A stretch of 64,000 bases of DNA from Sanguinoderma infundibulare (Eukaryota; Basidiomycota; Agaricomycetes; Polyporales; Polyporaceae): NCBI GenBank assembly GCA_032821775.1, contig JAVLRN010000009.1:558001-622000 (forward strand), written 5' to 3'. Below the pieces are notes generated by a model, which worked only from the letters and a program-made list of their open reading frames with translations, did not search any database and was not told the DNA's origin. The translations under genes and the position numbers were made by a program. This document shows positions 34,311 through 46,211 of this stretch, in pieces (within the stretch, counting starts at the first letter, position 1; every line of letters starts with the position of its first letter).

Positions 34311-35648
34311 TCACAATTTCAAGGTACCCCGGGCGACGAGGTTCTTCAGCGAAGCGAAGACCACCTCGTGTGCGCCCGAGGGCAACTCTCCGCGCTCGAG
34401 ACGCCTCAGCCACTTTGGCAGTTGATCATCCAGAAGGATCGGGTTGTGGATGTTGCGAGAGAGGTACTCGACTTCGAGCGCCTGGATCTCGGGGTATCTA
34501 TAGCGAGTGAGATATGTGGGACACCTGGACAGAGCTTGCAATGGCCGCACGTTACTTACAGGGACGTGAATGACGAAAAGAGCTCCTCCAAAATGTTGCT
34601 AATCGTGAGTTTGGATTGAATATCCTTCGCGGCCGCGACCTTGAGCTCCGCGATGCCGTACTGACGTTGGTTGTCTCAACAATTGGAAGGCTTCCGAGAG
34701 TCGTCCACACGACGCACCTTGTCGGCTAGGCGATACATCGACTTCGGAGAACAAGTCGGAACTTCGTAGGCGACCTGCCTCGCTGGTTCGATCTGCTCCT
34801 GTGACTTGAGAGGTGCGAACATGACCTCGCCTTTGTATGCGTAGTAGACAAAGGCTTCCCAGCTGTATATCGAATGTCAGCCGATGATCTCGCACACGGA
34901 AGGAAACTGGGACTCGCGTTCGATAGGCAATATCTTCAATGTAGACTACACGGCCATTCCTGATGGGATGACCGTGGCATCCGACACGCTTTCCCTTGCC
35001 GCCATGCTGGAAGAAAGTAAGAACGAATAGTATATACGTGCGCGATTAACTCACTAGAGTACATCCACATTCGCTGCACTTGCGCTTGCGGGCTGAAGAA
35101 GCTGCGGCCCCTTTGGAAGGACCGTCGTCATCTGCCTCGTCTTCGAGGTCGCTGTCCGCGGCGTAGTCGTAAGTCTCCGTGGACGACGCCCTAGTGCTTG
35201 GGAACGGAGCGTGCATGTCGGTAATGTGGCTTTCTATGAACGCGTTCGAGGCGAGGACTACAAGGACTGTGGTCAGTTGATATTCGATGAACGCCAGCGG
35301 CCCAGCCTATTGCGTACCGTGGTCGAAGTGCGACGACGCCTTCCGGATCAGTGTGATGTTACCAAAGAGAGGGAGGGGAGTGTCCACTTTCCCATCGCGC
35401 GTCCTACGGGAGTACGCGTAGAACTTGACGTCCTCGAAGCTGCCCGTCCGAATGCTCGTGAGCATGACGTGTTGAAATACTTGGTCCCTTGTGGGGACAT
35501 GGACGGGCGTTGGAAGAGGTTGGGGAACAGGGAGAGGACCCCACCCGGAATCTTCGCCTCCCGACAGTGAAGCGTCAGACTCCACCGACATCACAACGGG
35601 AGACGTCCGGCTTGCGGACCCCTTCCTGCAAAATGTGAGAGGAGGCAT
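34311..35648 (-). CDS. BTB/POZ domain protein, copy E
   Basis: Family member at the upstream end of the array. Segments in order: a Ser/Pro-rich N-terminus, FQHVMLTSIRTGSFEDVKFY, AYSRRTRDGKVDTPLPLFGN, TLIRKASSHFDHG, the acidic insert (YDYAADSDLEDEADDDGPS), a basic linker with RKRKCSECGCTL, GRVVYIEDIAYRT, WEAFVYYAYKGEVMFAPL, TCSPKSMYRLADK, YGIAELKVAAAKDIQSKLT, EELFSSFTS, RYPEIQALEVEYLSRNIH and LPKWLRRLERGELPSGAHE. Unlike A to C it has no cysteine tail; instead a Cys pair sits in the middle linker. The start may be ATG 35648 or the internal MSVESD Met. Confidence 0.68.
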
Positions 35649-36316
35649 ATTGGTGACTCGACAGTATTGGGGGGGGGGAGAATCTGAACGATGGATTATT
35701 GTAGCTGAAACTCCGAGCTTTTAAGCCCTCGTCAATCCTGCGATCGGGGAAACTCGGGCATGAAACACCTACCGCAGCATCGCGCGATAGTGGTAGAGGA
35801 AGTTGGCGTGTTGTACGTTGTCAATAACCCCGTCACCGGACTGGTCAAAGATGATTCACCGGCTACTCTGCAATCGCAGCTGCTCATCGTTTCGGGCAAC
35901 ACAGAGACACTAACGTATCTGGGGTCAATCACGAGGCATGCATACGAGGAAATGGAATTGTTGGTCAGCTCAGGATGGCCATGACGTTTCCGACAAGTGG
36001 GACGTACCGTACTTCTTACCGTCCGCGTGGTTTGGATTTGTAACGGAACTGGTCGGCATACGGGAATGGAATTGCTCGTATGAGACCTGAAATTGACACA
36101 AGGAGAAGAACACTTGTTAGGACCAGAGCCGTGGTTAGTCGCGCGTGTGACCAGTCCTGCATCGTTGTCGCAGATCGTAATGGGAACCAAATCCGAACAG
36201 CTGCCAAGTCCAAATCGGCAAATCGGCAAAGGCCGGTCCGAGTGGCTGTTCGTATTCCCGAGAGTTTGTGTGTTATACAACCCAGCCGAATCGACAGCAG
36301 GAATTCTACCCCAGCA
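35649..36316. other. Intergenic region upstream of BTB copy E
   Basis: No coding region is supported. A minus-strand frame of 182 codons (35732-36280) has no recognisable feature. A run of ten G occurs at about 35670-35680. The copy E promoter and the 3' end of the next minus-strand gene lie here. Confidence 0.4.
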
Positions 36317-37751
36317 CTATGTCATCTTCCTGATTTCTTGTGACAACCGTTTCGCTTCGTTCTCCTTCTCTTCCAGCACCCGCAACACCTCCTCATACGT
36401 CTCCCTCGTCAACCTTTTCGCCTTCTCGCCCCCATCCCTCGACACTTGCACGAACACCTCAACGTCCGGCACCCGTTGCAACGCCTCGCCCCCACCTGGC
36501 ATCGCGCGGACCCACTCCTGCAAGCTCTGCCAGCCACGCTCGAGTTGCTGGCTGCTTTGCCGTTCCGCCTCGGTCGCCCTCTGCTTCACGTAGTCGCGCA
36601 GCTCGATCATCTTCTCCTTGTCCTTCAAGACATCGCCCTGTGCCGCGTCCTTGATACGCGAGAAGAGCTCTTGCGTGCTGGACGAGACTCCAGACAAGCT
36701 TGTGGCCCCGGCGGAAACGAAACTGGACGCGTTTTCGCTCACGATCTGCTTGACTTCGGGGAGCTTGTCGAGGTATGGGGTGACCTCCATCAGCGACTTG
36801 TCCCAGGCTGCTTGCGACGAGGCTTGGGCGACCTTTCGGACCTCGGCCGTCTTCGACTGGATCAACTCCCGTGCTTGATTGATGTTGTCCTGTGACAAAC
36901 CCTTGCTGAAGACCTGACGGATCTGTCAAAGCGTAGGTAAGTGTCCGACCTCAGCCTTGTGTTGTTCGAGCACGATACGCATATACCTGTTTGTTCGCTT
37001 CGTCGAAGACCCTCTTCGTCTCCGGGCCTTTGGCCTGCGCCAGCATCTTCAACCTCTCGTAGTCGCCGCCGAGACTCTCCAGGACCTGCGTGTATTTCTG
37101 GCCGAGCGAGCCAAATGCCACGCCGACCCTCCTCCCGAGCTCCTCCAGCTCCGCGGTCCGTCGCCGCATAACGTCAAGCAGCTTCATTGCTGTCACCGCG
37201 TCCATGTTGTCCGCGTCCTGGATGATGACCCGCACTTCCTCGTACCCATTCCCGACTATGCGGTTCACCTCGTTGCCGTGCTCGTCCCGCAGTTCGTCGA
37301 TCGTATCAAGCGCCGCGTCGACGTGCGGGCGCGCCCCGGGGACGACGACGAGATACGATTGCGCGAAGGTGCGGAGGCGGTCGAGGGCTTGGTTGGCATT
37401 CTTTGGCGGCCTACCTACAATCGCGTGCTTTATTTCCTCGAAGCGTTCCGCGGCGGCAGTGGACGAGTCCACAACCCTCTTCACGCCAGAGTAGTGGTAC
37501 CACACGTAGCCTGTGGACTAGTAGTCAACGTCCACTCTTCTCGCTTCGGGACAGGATGAACATCGGGCACACTGCGTCGCAGGCTCACCTCCGAGGAGTA
37601 CGGTTGCGCCGCCTGCTACACCCGCTGCTACATGCGAGGGATCGTAGTATTTTGAGAATCTCGCGAGTCCCGTTGCAGTCGACGACTGGGAGCGCTGGAA
37701 GGTACGCTGGCCTGCGAGGCTTCGCGCACGGACTGGGTAGCGACTGAGCAT
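36317..37751 (-). CDS. Mitochondrial coiled-coil membrane protein, unknown role
   Basis: Three exons (37589-37751, 36987-37510, 36317-36922) join in phase to 430 aa. The N-terminus (MLSRYPVRARSLAGQRTFQR) is Arg/Ser rich without acids, a typical mitochondrial presequence. It is followed by a Gly/Ala/Val hydrophobic segment (AAGVAGGATVLLGGYVWYHY) that fits one inner-membrane span. The rest is almost wholly helical and charged, with two long amphipathic or coiled-coil regions (ELEELGRRVGVAFGSLGQ; LEEKENEAKRLSQEIRK). Such single-span coiled-coil proteins are common among cristae or nucleoid factors, but I do not recognise the family. An upstream in-frame ATG at 37802 would add 17 residues. Confidence 0.72.
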
Positions 37752-38005
37752 GATCTCGCTCGTTGTGCGGAGAGTTGTGGACGAATACATGATTAAAAGC
37801 AAAGTTTCAAGTGCTGGCTGTAGTGTCTTTGTAGTAGGAGGGGACCCCTAATACATGTGCGTTGAACATTGCCCATGACGTCACTTACCGTCTCATGGTG
37901 CCTCCAACTCAAGTCTCCTCAGGCGGCTGTGATAAGGCAAGCATATCTGATTCTTATTACGCACGCGCGGGTTACATTCGAGCCTCCAGTAGTTTCGTAT
38001 CATGT

Positions 38006-38987
38006 TTACCAATTGTAGGAGTCCTGCCAGACGGCGAAGACCTTGCTGACCGCGGGCTTGGCCAATATCTCGTTGTGCCACCTGTCAAAAAATCCGGATT
38101 AAAATCGCCGGGTAGTGTGCTGTCGGCGAAGTGTACACACCTGTGGACGTGGGGGAAGTCCTTCTCGAGATCGAAACCGGGGTAGTCTTTCATGAGACGG
38201 GTGAAGGCCGCGTGGTTCCAGCTGTAGCATTAGCAAGGTTAGACTATACTTATTCTACTGCTTCGAAGAAAATACATACGTGACAAAGCTGATGTCGGCG
38301 GCGCTGTACTTGTCGCCGACGAGCCACCGCTTCTTGGCCAGCACTCCATCTAGGACGCCGAGCACGCGGAGGACCTCCTTCTCGTAGCGTTCGATCGCAA
38401 TCGGGATCTTCTCTGGGCAGAAGAACTTGAAAAATGCCGCTTGACCGAACCATGGGCTGTGTACCCCGCGCGAGTGTCAGTCAAGCGTTACACCACAGCC
38501 AGTCAAGAGGGAGACGCACGCTTGCCCAGCAGCCTGGAAGAACAGCCATTGTGTCTGGAGCATCCGGTCCTCGAGTTTCTCGAAGGAGAGCTTGTGCTCG
38601 GGGTCGTACTTCGAGATGAGGTAAGTGATCATCGCATCCGACTCCCTGAGCCCCATTGGCGGTTAACATGCCGTATTTTTGGATATGGATGCAGGAGAAC
38701 GACAAACCAGATGACAAAGTCGCCGTTCTTGTGGTCGACCAACGCCGGGATGCGCCCGTTGGGGCAGTACTTCAAGTACTCTTCGCCCTTCTGCGCGTTG
38801 GTCGCGAGGTCGTAATATATGTTGCCGTAGTCGAGACCGAGCTCCTCGAGCACGATTGCGACCTTCCTGAATTTGCGATCTTGGTAAATTATGCAGACAC
38901 GCGACTGAAGCAGCGTTGCAAGGCTCACCAGCCGTTAGGGGGGGCACCCTTTGCGCCGATGAGTGTGAAGTGGTGTTGGGAAGCCAT
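38006..38987 (-). CDS. Glutathione S-transferase, Ure2p-like class
   Basis: Minus-strand gene starting at ATG 38987 (MASQHHFTLIGAKGAPPNG), with early exons 38929-38987, 38709-38866 and 38520-38645. The thioredoxin-like domain shows PPNGWKVAIVLEELGLDY (substrate-side N-terminal helix), NPNGRIPAL-type cis-proline motif as CPNGRIPALVDH, and WESDAMITYLISKYDP (glutathione-binding Glu-Ser). The helical domain follows with WLFFQAAGQAPWFGQAAFF, WLVGDKYSAADISFVTWN (N-capping box) and ends VSKVFAVWQDSYNW. The domain order and the APPNGWKV motif place it with fungal Ure2p-like GSTs, which are detoxifying or peroxidase enzymes and are many in wood-decay fungi. The 3' neighbour is the spacer before the mitochondrial protein gene. 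Confidence 0.87.
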
Positions 38988-39464
38988 TTCTACCTGAGGG
39001 GTGGTTTGAGCGATGGATAGGAGGGATTCGAGTGCTAGTGCTTGGGGAAAATGTGAGATGACGTCCCTCCTGCTTGTACAATAGCAGCCTTTATACCAGG
39101 ACAGCTGCTCATGCTACCGCCCAGTTCCAAGCAAATCTGGTAGGGTGTGTGCCAAAGCTGTCGTAATGGGCCGTCGCAATCTTCTGTGTGTTGTCAGCCA
39201 CAGAAATTCAATTCAGACAACGGACCTGTTTGTCATGAACAAACAAGGGGTCGTGACTCGTTCATGAAGATTACTTTCGCAAGGGAAGAACGAGCGACCG
39301 CACTTCTCTCCGATGACCGGGAAACTATGCCACCGCGTCACCATCTAGCAAAGGTGCACACCCTGGAATCGACAATCCTTCCTGACGCTCTCGGTGCCCA
39401 GTGGCAAGCGCTATAGGTCGCGTGAGGCATGCCTGAGAGCCTGTCGGTGTTTTGAGGGACTTCT

Positions 39465-39527
39465 GAGAGCCTGACGGTGCCCTGAATCCCTTAGGAGGCC
39501 CCCTCAGGGCACCGTCCGGATGCTCTC
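39465..39527. repeat. Imperfect inverted repeat
   Basis: Arms 39465-39485 and 39504-39527 pair almost completely (GAGAGCCTGACGGTGCCCTGA against its complement with three extra bases), with an 18-base loop. A further partial copy of the left arm (GAGAGCCTGTCGGTG) lies just upstream at about 39434. It could be a foldback relic. Confidence 0.75.
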
Positions 39528-39600
39528 TTCAAAATCTTGACAAGGTATAAGCTTACAAATCTTGTCTCTGCAATGTGTCACTTCGTCTCTAGAAAATAGA

Positions 39601-39666
39601 GGGGAGATAGCATATACGATGCAGGGGAGATAGCACATACGATGCAGGGGAGATAGCACATACGAT
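39601..39666. repeat. 23-bp tandem repeat, about three units
   Basis: Two full units (GCAGGGGAGATAGCACATAC plus GAT) at 39621-39643 and 39644-39666 are identical, and a preceding partial unit at 39601-39620 differs at one base. It is a short minisatellite in the spacer. Confidence 0.85.
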
Positions 39667-40155
39667 ACTGTATCCGCGACCTGCGCTCGACGCAGCGCCT
39701 GCCCAGTCTGTTTGCGCACATACATCATACCCCCCTCTCTCGTTTTACCATTGTACAAGGGACTCACTCACTATCCATGCAAGGACGCATCCCCATTTGG
39801 AGATGGGCGGATTCCTGCGGGAGTCGCCGTGACGAATGAGTTGTGTGGCATTCTGTGAACTTGAAAAAGTAATTCCAGGTACTATCACGCCTGAAGGAGG
39901 AATACAAGCACAAGCCTCGAGCCTCGCAATCGGCAGGGCGGTGACGGTGAAGGGTTGTAGCCAAGAAAGGAAGCCGGTTGATGGCAATACCTTCTGATCC
40001 TAACACGCGCAAATAACTCGCCGCCACCGCGACTCGAGCACCGAGTGACGCGAATTCGGACTCGGAGTCTGTCTCCAAGTTGCTCTCATCCGCTGCTGGC
40101 GCCATCCTGCTTTTCTATCTCTTCTCGTTCTTGAACAGCTTTCTTAGCGTAAACC

Positions 40156-40980
40156 ATGTCAAACAAGCAGGGCGCGTACGGCACGCGCGCAGGCGACACT
40201 GACTTCCGGAAGAAATGGGACAAGGAAGAGTACGCGGAGAAGGCGCGGCAGCGCGACCAGGAGGAGAAGGAGCGCATGCAGGAGAACGAGGAGCGAATGA
40301 AGCAGGGTGCGTTTCTTTCTGTCTTTCCATATCCCAACCTTGCGCTCATGCTCTCTGTGTGTGTACGCGGATCAGGCAAGAAGCCACGGCGGGGGAAGAA
40401 AGACGACCTCCCCAAGCCGACGGAGCTGATGAAGCGCCGCGAGGGCTCTCTGGAGCTCGAGAAAAACCTGAACAAGACCATCGTCGTCCAAAACGCTGGC
40501 AACCGCGGGCCTGGCGTGCCCGGCTTCTACTGCGAGACCTGCAACCGGACATACAAGGACAGCGCAGGGTACCTCGACCACATCAACGGCCGTGCACGTA
40601 AGTGCTTAGTTTTTCTGTTTGAAACTTTCGAATCCCCCTGCTGAAGCACTGCGTCGTCAGATTTGCGTGCGCTGGGCCAGACGACGAAGATCGAGCGTTC
40701 TACCGTCGAGCAGGTCCGCACGCGAATAGCGTACCTGCGCGAGAAGACGAAGGAGGCGTCCAATGCGAAGTCGTTCGACTTTGAACAGCGGTTAGCCGAG
40801 GTGCGCGAACGAGAAGCTGCCCTACGAGAGGAGAAGAAGGCCGCGAAGAAGGCTCTGCGCGAACGCGCACGCGTACAGCTGGCACAAGAAACCGCTACAG
40901 CAGCCCCAGACGCACCCAAAGGCGATGACGATATGATGGCCATGATGGGCTTCTCTGGATTCGGCACCACCAAGAAATAG
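40156..40980 (+). CDS. U4/U6.U5 tri-snRNP protein SNU23 (ZMAT2)
   Basis: Three exons (40156-40306, 40376-40597, 40661-40980) join in phase to 230 aa. A C2H2 U1-type zinc finger has FYCETCNRTYKDSAGYLDH followed by INGRAH (Cys-x2-Cys ... His ... His), flanked by charged helices (KKWDKEEYAEKARQRDQEE) and the C-terminal VEQVRTRIAYLREKTKE block that defines Snu23/ZMAT2. It ends in an Asp/Met/Gly tail. In yeast and human the protein belongs to the B complex of the spliceosome and helps 5' splice-site handover, acting in the nucleus. ATG 40156 gives the family's usual N-terminus. Confidence 0.93.
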
Positions 40981-41173
40981 GGTGGACTCTCCCTCTGTTC
41001 CTATTTGCTTGCACACAGGTGCATCATGCGTTTGATGATCGAGGATGCGACTACAATTGTATTCTAGATGCACAACACTACTGTATTACACTTCTTACTT
41101 GTTCTTCAAGCACTCACACCCAGAATCAGACCACGCTCACCAAGCAATAGACCCCTACCCTCTACCACTGCCG

Positions 41174-44100
41174 CTATCGCCAAGTCAATGAAAGCGTGAA
41201 CTTGACGTCCGCGATCTCCTGCTCCTCCTCCATCAGCACCTTCCTATCCGCCCCGCGCTCCGTGACGTTCCGCGCCACGCTCCTCGTCGTCTTCTCGATC
41301 GTCTCCGTGTACGCCTCGACCGCCGCCCTCACGTCGTCCCCCGCGCCGTCCTCGAACTCGTAGTACACGTCCACGTCGTCCGTCGCCTGCAGTCCCGCGC
41401 GCTTCCGCAGCTTCTGCACGCGGTTGATGAACTCGCGCGCGAGATACTCGGTCTGGAGCTCGGGGTGCACCGTCACGTCGAGCCGCACGACGACCTCGTT
41501 GTCCGTGTTCGTCGCGTGCTTCGCGCCACCCTCGGCGCCCTGTGCCTGCTCGGGCAGCTCGATGTACCGCTGCACGGCGAGGTCGCCCGCGACGAGCTCG
41601 ATGCCGTCCACGGCGAGCTTGCCCGTCTCCACGTACTTGCGCACGTCCTCGCTCGGCACCGCCGGGAGCGCGTTCTTGACCCGGCCGAGGTCTTTGCGCA
41701 GCTTCCGCCCGAGCACGGCCCAGTCAGCGACCGCGCGGTACTTGACGCCCGCGACCGCTTCGTCCGCAGTGAAGACGACCTCGCGGAGGTTGAGTTCGGA
41801 CTGGACGTAGCGCTGGAGCTCCCGGACGTCCTCGAGGTACTCCGGCTCGGCGTGGAAGACCATGAGCTCCTGGAGGGGCGTCTTGAGCGAAAGGTTGTGG
41901 CGCTCGCGGACTGCGCGGGTGAGCTCGATGACGGTCTGCATGCGCTTGACCTTGCGCTCGATGACCTCGTCAAAGTACTCCTCCTTGACCTCAGGGAAGG
42001 GCAGGAAGTGGATGGAGCGGACGTCGCCCGCCTTGGGGTCCTCTGGGATGAATTCCCGCAGCCCTTGGTAGAGGTTCTCTGTCAAGAAGGGCGTGTAGGA
42101 GGACTACGGAAATGCATCGACGTTAGCAAGCGGAAAGCAATTCAGCACAGCACACGCACCATCGTCTGGCACAACGTAAGCAGCGTCTCAAACAGGGTGT
42201 TGAGCGCCGCGACCGTGTCCTCTTCACCGTCCTCGCCCTTCAGCCGTCTCCGGTTGAAACGGATGTACCAGTTCGTGAGCTCGTCCACGAGGTCGAGCAG
42301 ACGGGGGATGATCGTGTACAGCCGGTACGCCGCCATCTCCTCGCGTACGAGGCGGATGAGAGACTGACAGCGGGCGAGGATCCAGCGGTCCATGACGTTC
42401 GGCGACACCGCGGCGTGCGCGTGGTAGACGAATTTCCGCCCGGTCGTCTTCTCGAGGAGGGCGACTTGCCCGAGGAAGAAGCGGAACGAGTTGAGCCAGG
42501 GAAGGAGCACGCGCGAGATGACCTCGCGGACGCCTGCCTCGCGGAAGCGGAGGTTGTCGCCGCGGACGATGGGTGAGTTGACGAGGAACATGCGAGTCGC
42601 ATCCGCACCGTACTGGTTGACGATGTTCATGGGGTCGGGGTAGTTCTTCAGACTCTTACTCATCTTCTTGCCGTCTCTGTTGATGTGGTGTGAGAATCCA
42701 CACAGAACGTGCTTCCCATCGTAAAATCATTCAATCACGTACTCTGCAAGGACAAGACCTGTGACGATGAGGTTCTTCCATGGAGCCTTGCCGAAGAGGT
42801 GGGTTCCGAGTACGAGGAGAGTGTAGAACCATCCACGAGTCTGGTCGATACCTTCTGAAACGAAGTCCGCAGGGAACGTGCTCTCAAACAACTCCTTGTT
42901 CTCGAACGGGTAGTGTTGAGACGCGTATGGCATGCTGCCGGACTCGAACCAACAATCGAAGACCTCCTCGACGCGCTTCAGCTGGCCCTTGCCCTTCTTC
43001 GACGGGATCGTGATATGGTCGATCTTGTCGCGGTGAAGGTCCGTGATGCCCTTGACTCCGGACAAGGTCTCGAGCTCTTCTACAGACCCGATACAGACAA
43101 CCTCACGAGACTACAAGTTAGCAAGTAGCTTTAAAGATAGAACAAGGCAAAGGACATACCTCTTCTATATCATCGCTTACCCACAAAGGGATCGGAGTAC
43201 CCCAGTACCGATTTCTCGACACGTTCCAGTCGCGTGCATTCGAGATCCAGTTACCGAAGCGGCCCTCTCCGACATGCTGCGGCACCCATCTTGTCTCGCC
43301 ATTGCTTGCGACAAGCTGGTCGACAATGGGCTGGACACGAACGAACCAAGCGGGAACTGCGCGGTAGATGAGGGGTGTGCCGGACCTAAAAGAACGGACA
43401 CACTATGAGAAAGGCCACGAACAAAAATGGATGATTAACGGACCGCCAGCAGAAGGGATATGAGTGATTGACGGTCGATTGAACAATCAGACGGCCCTTG
43501 GCCTTCAACACCTTCTGGATCTCCTTGTCTGCGACCTGGCATACCGAGGTAAGCATCACCCAAAGGTTCAAAGCATACCAGAGTCCGTTACCTTGACATT
43601 TTGCCCTTGGAAGTCCGGGACTTCGGAAGTGAAACGACCGGCATCATCGATGGGACAAGGTGGCATGTCCTCGGGACGCAGAACACCGTGCGCAATAGCA
43701 ACACGGTGATCGTCGTCACCGAAGGCGGGGGCTTGGTGGACAATCCCGGTACCGTCATCTGCCGTGACGTATGTGTCGTTCAGAACGCGGAACGCTCTGT
43801 CCTCGAACTGCGGAGGCACTCTCGAGTCAGATTGCGAGACTGTCGCAAGATGCTGAGGATCGCACCTGTTCCGTGAAGTACTCGAATAACGGGACATATC
43901 TCCAGCCTTTCATGTCCGAGCCCTTATAAGTCGCAAGCTTCTTGAACTTGGCCTTCTTTGGGTCCTTGTAAAGAGTCTTGAGCAGACCCTCGTAGATGAT
44001 GAAATTTTGTTGGCGTTCCTCGTCGTAGATTTTGAGGTAGGTGAAATCGGGGTGGACACAAAGACCAAGGTTCGATGGGAGTGTCCAAGGGGTGGTGGTC

Positions 44101-44890
44101 CACGCCAGAAGCGAGGTGGTACGATCATCTACAAGAGGGAAGGCGACGGTAACGGCGGGGTCGCTGACGTCCTTGTACGCCAGGTTGGCTTCGAAATTGG
44201 AGAGGGGGGTTGTGCATCCAGTAGAGTAGGGCATGACGCGGAGACCCCGGTATACCTGGCCCTTTTCGTGGAGCTGCTTGAAGGCCCACCAGACGGACTC
44301 CATGAAGGTCGTGTTTAGCGTCTTGTAGTCGTTGTCGAAGTCGATCCAGCGACCCATGCGCTCGACCGTATGACGCCATTCAGAAGCATAGCGCATGACG
44401 ATCGCACGGCACTCTGCGTTGTAGTTGTCGATGCCCATCTTCATCACATCGTCGCGGGAGGTAATCCCGAGCTTCTTGTCGATCTCGTGCTCGACAGGGA
44501 GACCATGGGTATCCCAGCCAAATCGACGGATGACATGGTGACCAGTTACGTGGGCATGTCTTGTAACGATGTCCTAAAAATGGTTGGAGCGGGGCAGATA
44601 TAGAGTACGGAGTTGCGTGCGCACCTTGATAGTTCCGGCAAGCAAATGTCCATAGTGCGGAAGACCTGTCGCAAATGGAGGCCCGTCGTAGAACGTGAAC
44701 TCCGGCCGTCCCTCTGAGAGCTTCAGACTTGTCTGAAAGGCATCGATCTCTCTCCAATATGCGATAACCTTTTCCTCCTCCTTCGCGAAGTTGAAGGGCG
44801 CAGATACTGCATACAACCGGCTAGATTAGTATTGAGTGCGAAATGCGCTTGGAACCGCGTGCGCTCACGATTGTGTGGGGGAAAGGCCAT
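41174..44890 (-). CDS. Isoleucyl-tRNA synthetase, cytosolic
   Basis: Class I synthetase that charges tRNA-Ile in the cytosol. It has ATG 44890 (MAFPPHNL after splicing to [19 protein letters not shown]). The HIGH signature is the HYGHLLAG stretch, preceded by [12 protein letters not shown]. The IleRS editing domain reads [20 protein letters not shown] and [15 protein letters not shown]. The [18 protein letters not shown] region follows, then the KMSKS loop as [15 protein letters not shown]; the short intron before it joins LAE to DGKKMSK. The anticodon-binding helical part includes [19 protein letters not shown]. The long C-terminal extension to the stop at 41174 is typical of eukaryotic cytosolic IleRS. 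About 1,070 residues are predicted. Several introns of about 50-60 bases interrupt it. Confidence 0.95.
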
Positions 44891-45531
44891 GGTATGCGGA
44901 ATGCGGAGGCTGGCCGCCCCCTGGGAGTATATATGTATGCAGAGAGATGACTTTGGAGACGAGTTGGGATGAGGAGGGCTGCCTGAGTCAAGTCGTCCAC
45001 TTTCCTGCTTGCCATGATAAGCGCCCGCCTCGAGCACACGATCAGATCATCTCAGATCTAATCGCTCTCTCATCCATGCCTCGAGCGCCCGTTCTAGGTG
45101 CGCCAAATCTGCTCTCATCTCTCTGTGCTCGTCGCGGACACTTGTCAATAACAGTTTTCCACAGCCCCCCCACCGAGAAATACAGCCCTGACACTCCATG
45201 CGAAACACATCCGGGCGCACAGCTCATGATATATCCTCGTTATTCACTACAAGAGCTTCGTCCACAATATAAAGTTGACATTCCTCCTTCCATTGTGGCA
45301 TTGTCATACTAGGAAACTTCCGATTCCGGAGACGTAGACGTTCGTCCCCCGAGGTAGACAAACGCAGCAACCGGCAGCAAAACTCCACATGCGCGTTGTC
45401 ATACAGCGTGTGAGCGGTACTCGTACATACACAACCCATAGCCCTCTGTCGATCATCCCCAAAAAGCACACCGGCTGCGCTGAGACGATGAGCAAATGAT
45501 GTGATAAAAAAGAGCAATACATGTACATCGT
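44891..45531. other. Intergenic region upstream of ILS1
   Basis: No gene is supported. A 97-codon frame on the minus strand (45224-45517) has no recognisable feature. This region should carry the ILS1 promoter and the 3' end of RPL12; nothing more is visible. Confidence 0.45.
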
Positions 45532-46211
45532 CTACTCGTCTGGCACCTCGATCTCCCCGTTGTTAATCGCGTCGATGATGTCGTGAGGAGGCTGGCCGTC
45601 GACTGTGCAGCCGACAGACTGTGCCGTACCGAGGATCTCCTTCGCACCGTTTGCAAGGTCCTTCGAAAGGGATTTTGATCGCATGGTGCGCGCAATGTCG
45701 AGGACCTCGTCAAAGGTGATGTTGCCCGAGTGCTTGATGTTCTTCTCCTTCTTGCGATCGCGTGGGGGCTCTGTTGCGAGAATGCAAGATTGACAACCGA
45801 GCACTCCAATTCAGCATATAATTCGGACAGAAACGTACCCTTCAGAGCCTTGATAACAAGGGAGGATGCCGAGGGAACAACGTCGACCTTGGCTTGACGG
45901 TTTTGGATGGTAAGTTGGACGGTTACCCGGAGACCCTTCCAAGCACCGGTGGCCTTCGCGATATCTTCACCGACCTTCTTCGGTGACTACATTGCGCGAC
46001 CATCGGTCAATCCCGCTGCACGCAGAGCATCATGGAGAGACGTACGAGACCAAGAGGACCGATTTTGGGGGCAAGTGCCGACGAGGCACCGACTTCACCT
46101 CCCGTCGCCCGCAGGTAGATGATCTTGATTTCGTTGGGGTCCTAGAAACCGCCCAATCGTGAGCAAAGACCAGGGGAGCAGGAGAGCGGGACGCACGATC
46201 TTGGGGGCCAT
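45532..46211 (-). CDS. 60S ribosomal protein L12 (uL11)
   Basis: Four exons (46197-46211, 46046-46141, 45839-45986, 45532-45770) join in phase to 165 aa, exactly the family length. The short first exon encodes MAPKI. The protein shows [19 protein letters not shown], then [20 protein letters not shown] (the uL11 N-terminal domain) and, in the C-terminal RNA-binding half, [18 protein letters not shown] and [18 protein letters not shown]. It binds the GTPase-associated centre of 25S rRNA at the ribosomal stalk base. A tiny first exon right after the ATG is common in fungal ribosomal protein genes. It lies head to head with the cyclin gene. Confidence 0.96.

Larger units (their letters stand above)
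38988..40155. other. Intergenic region with two small repeats
   Basis: No coding sequence is supported. It includes the divergent promoters of the GST (-) and SNU23 (+) genes. Two repeat structures, an inverted repeat near 39.5 kb and a 23-bp tandem repeat at 39.6 kb, are listed separately. Confidence 0.5.

Noticed and set aside
41465..42367. 300-codon plus-strand frame in the IleRS region
   Set aside because: It is the complement of the well-supported isoleucyl-tRNA synthetase exon and has no family features.
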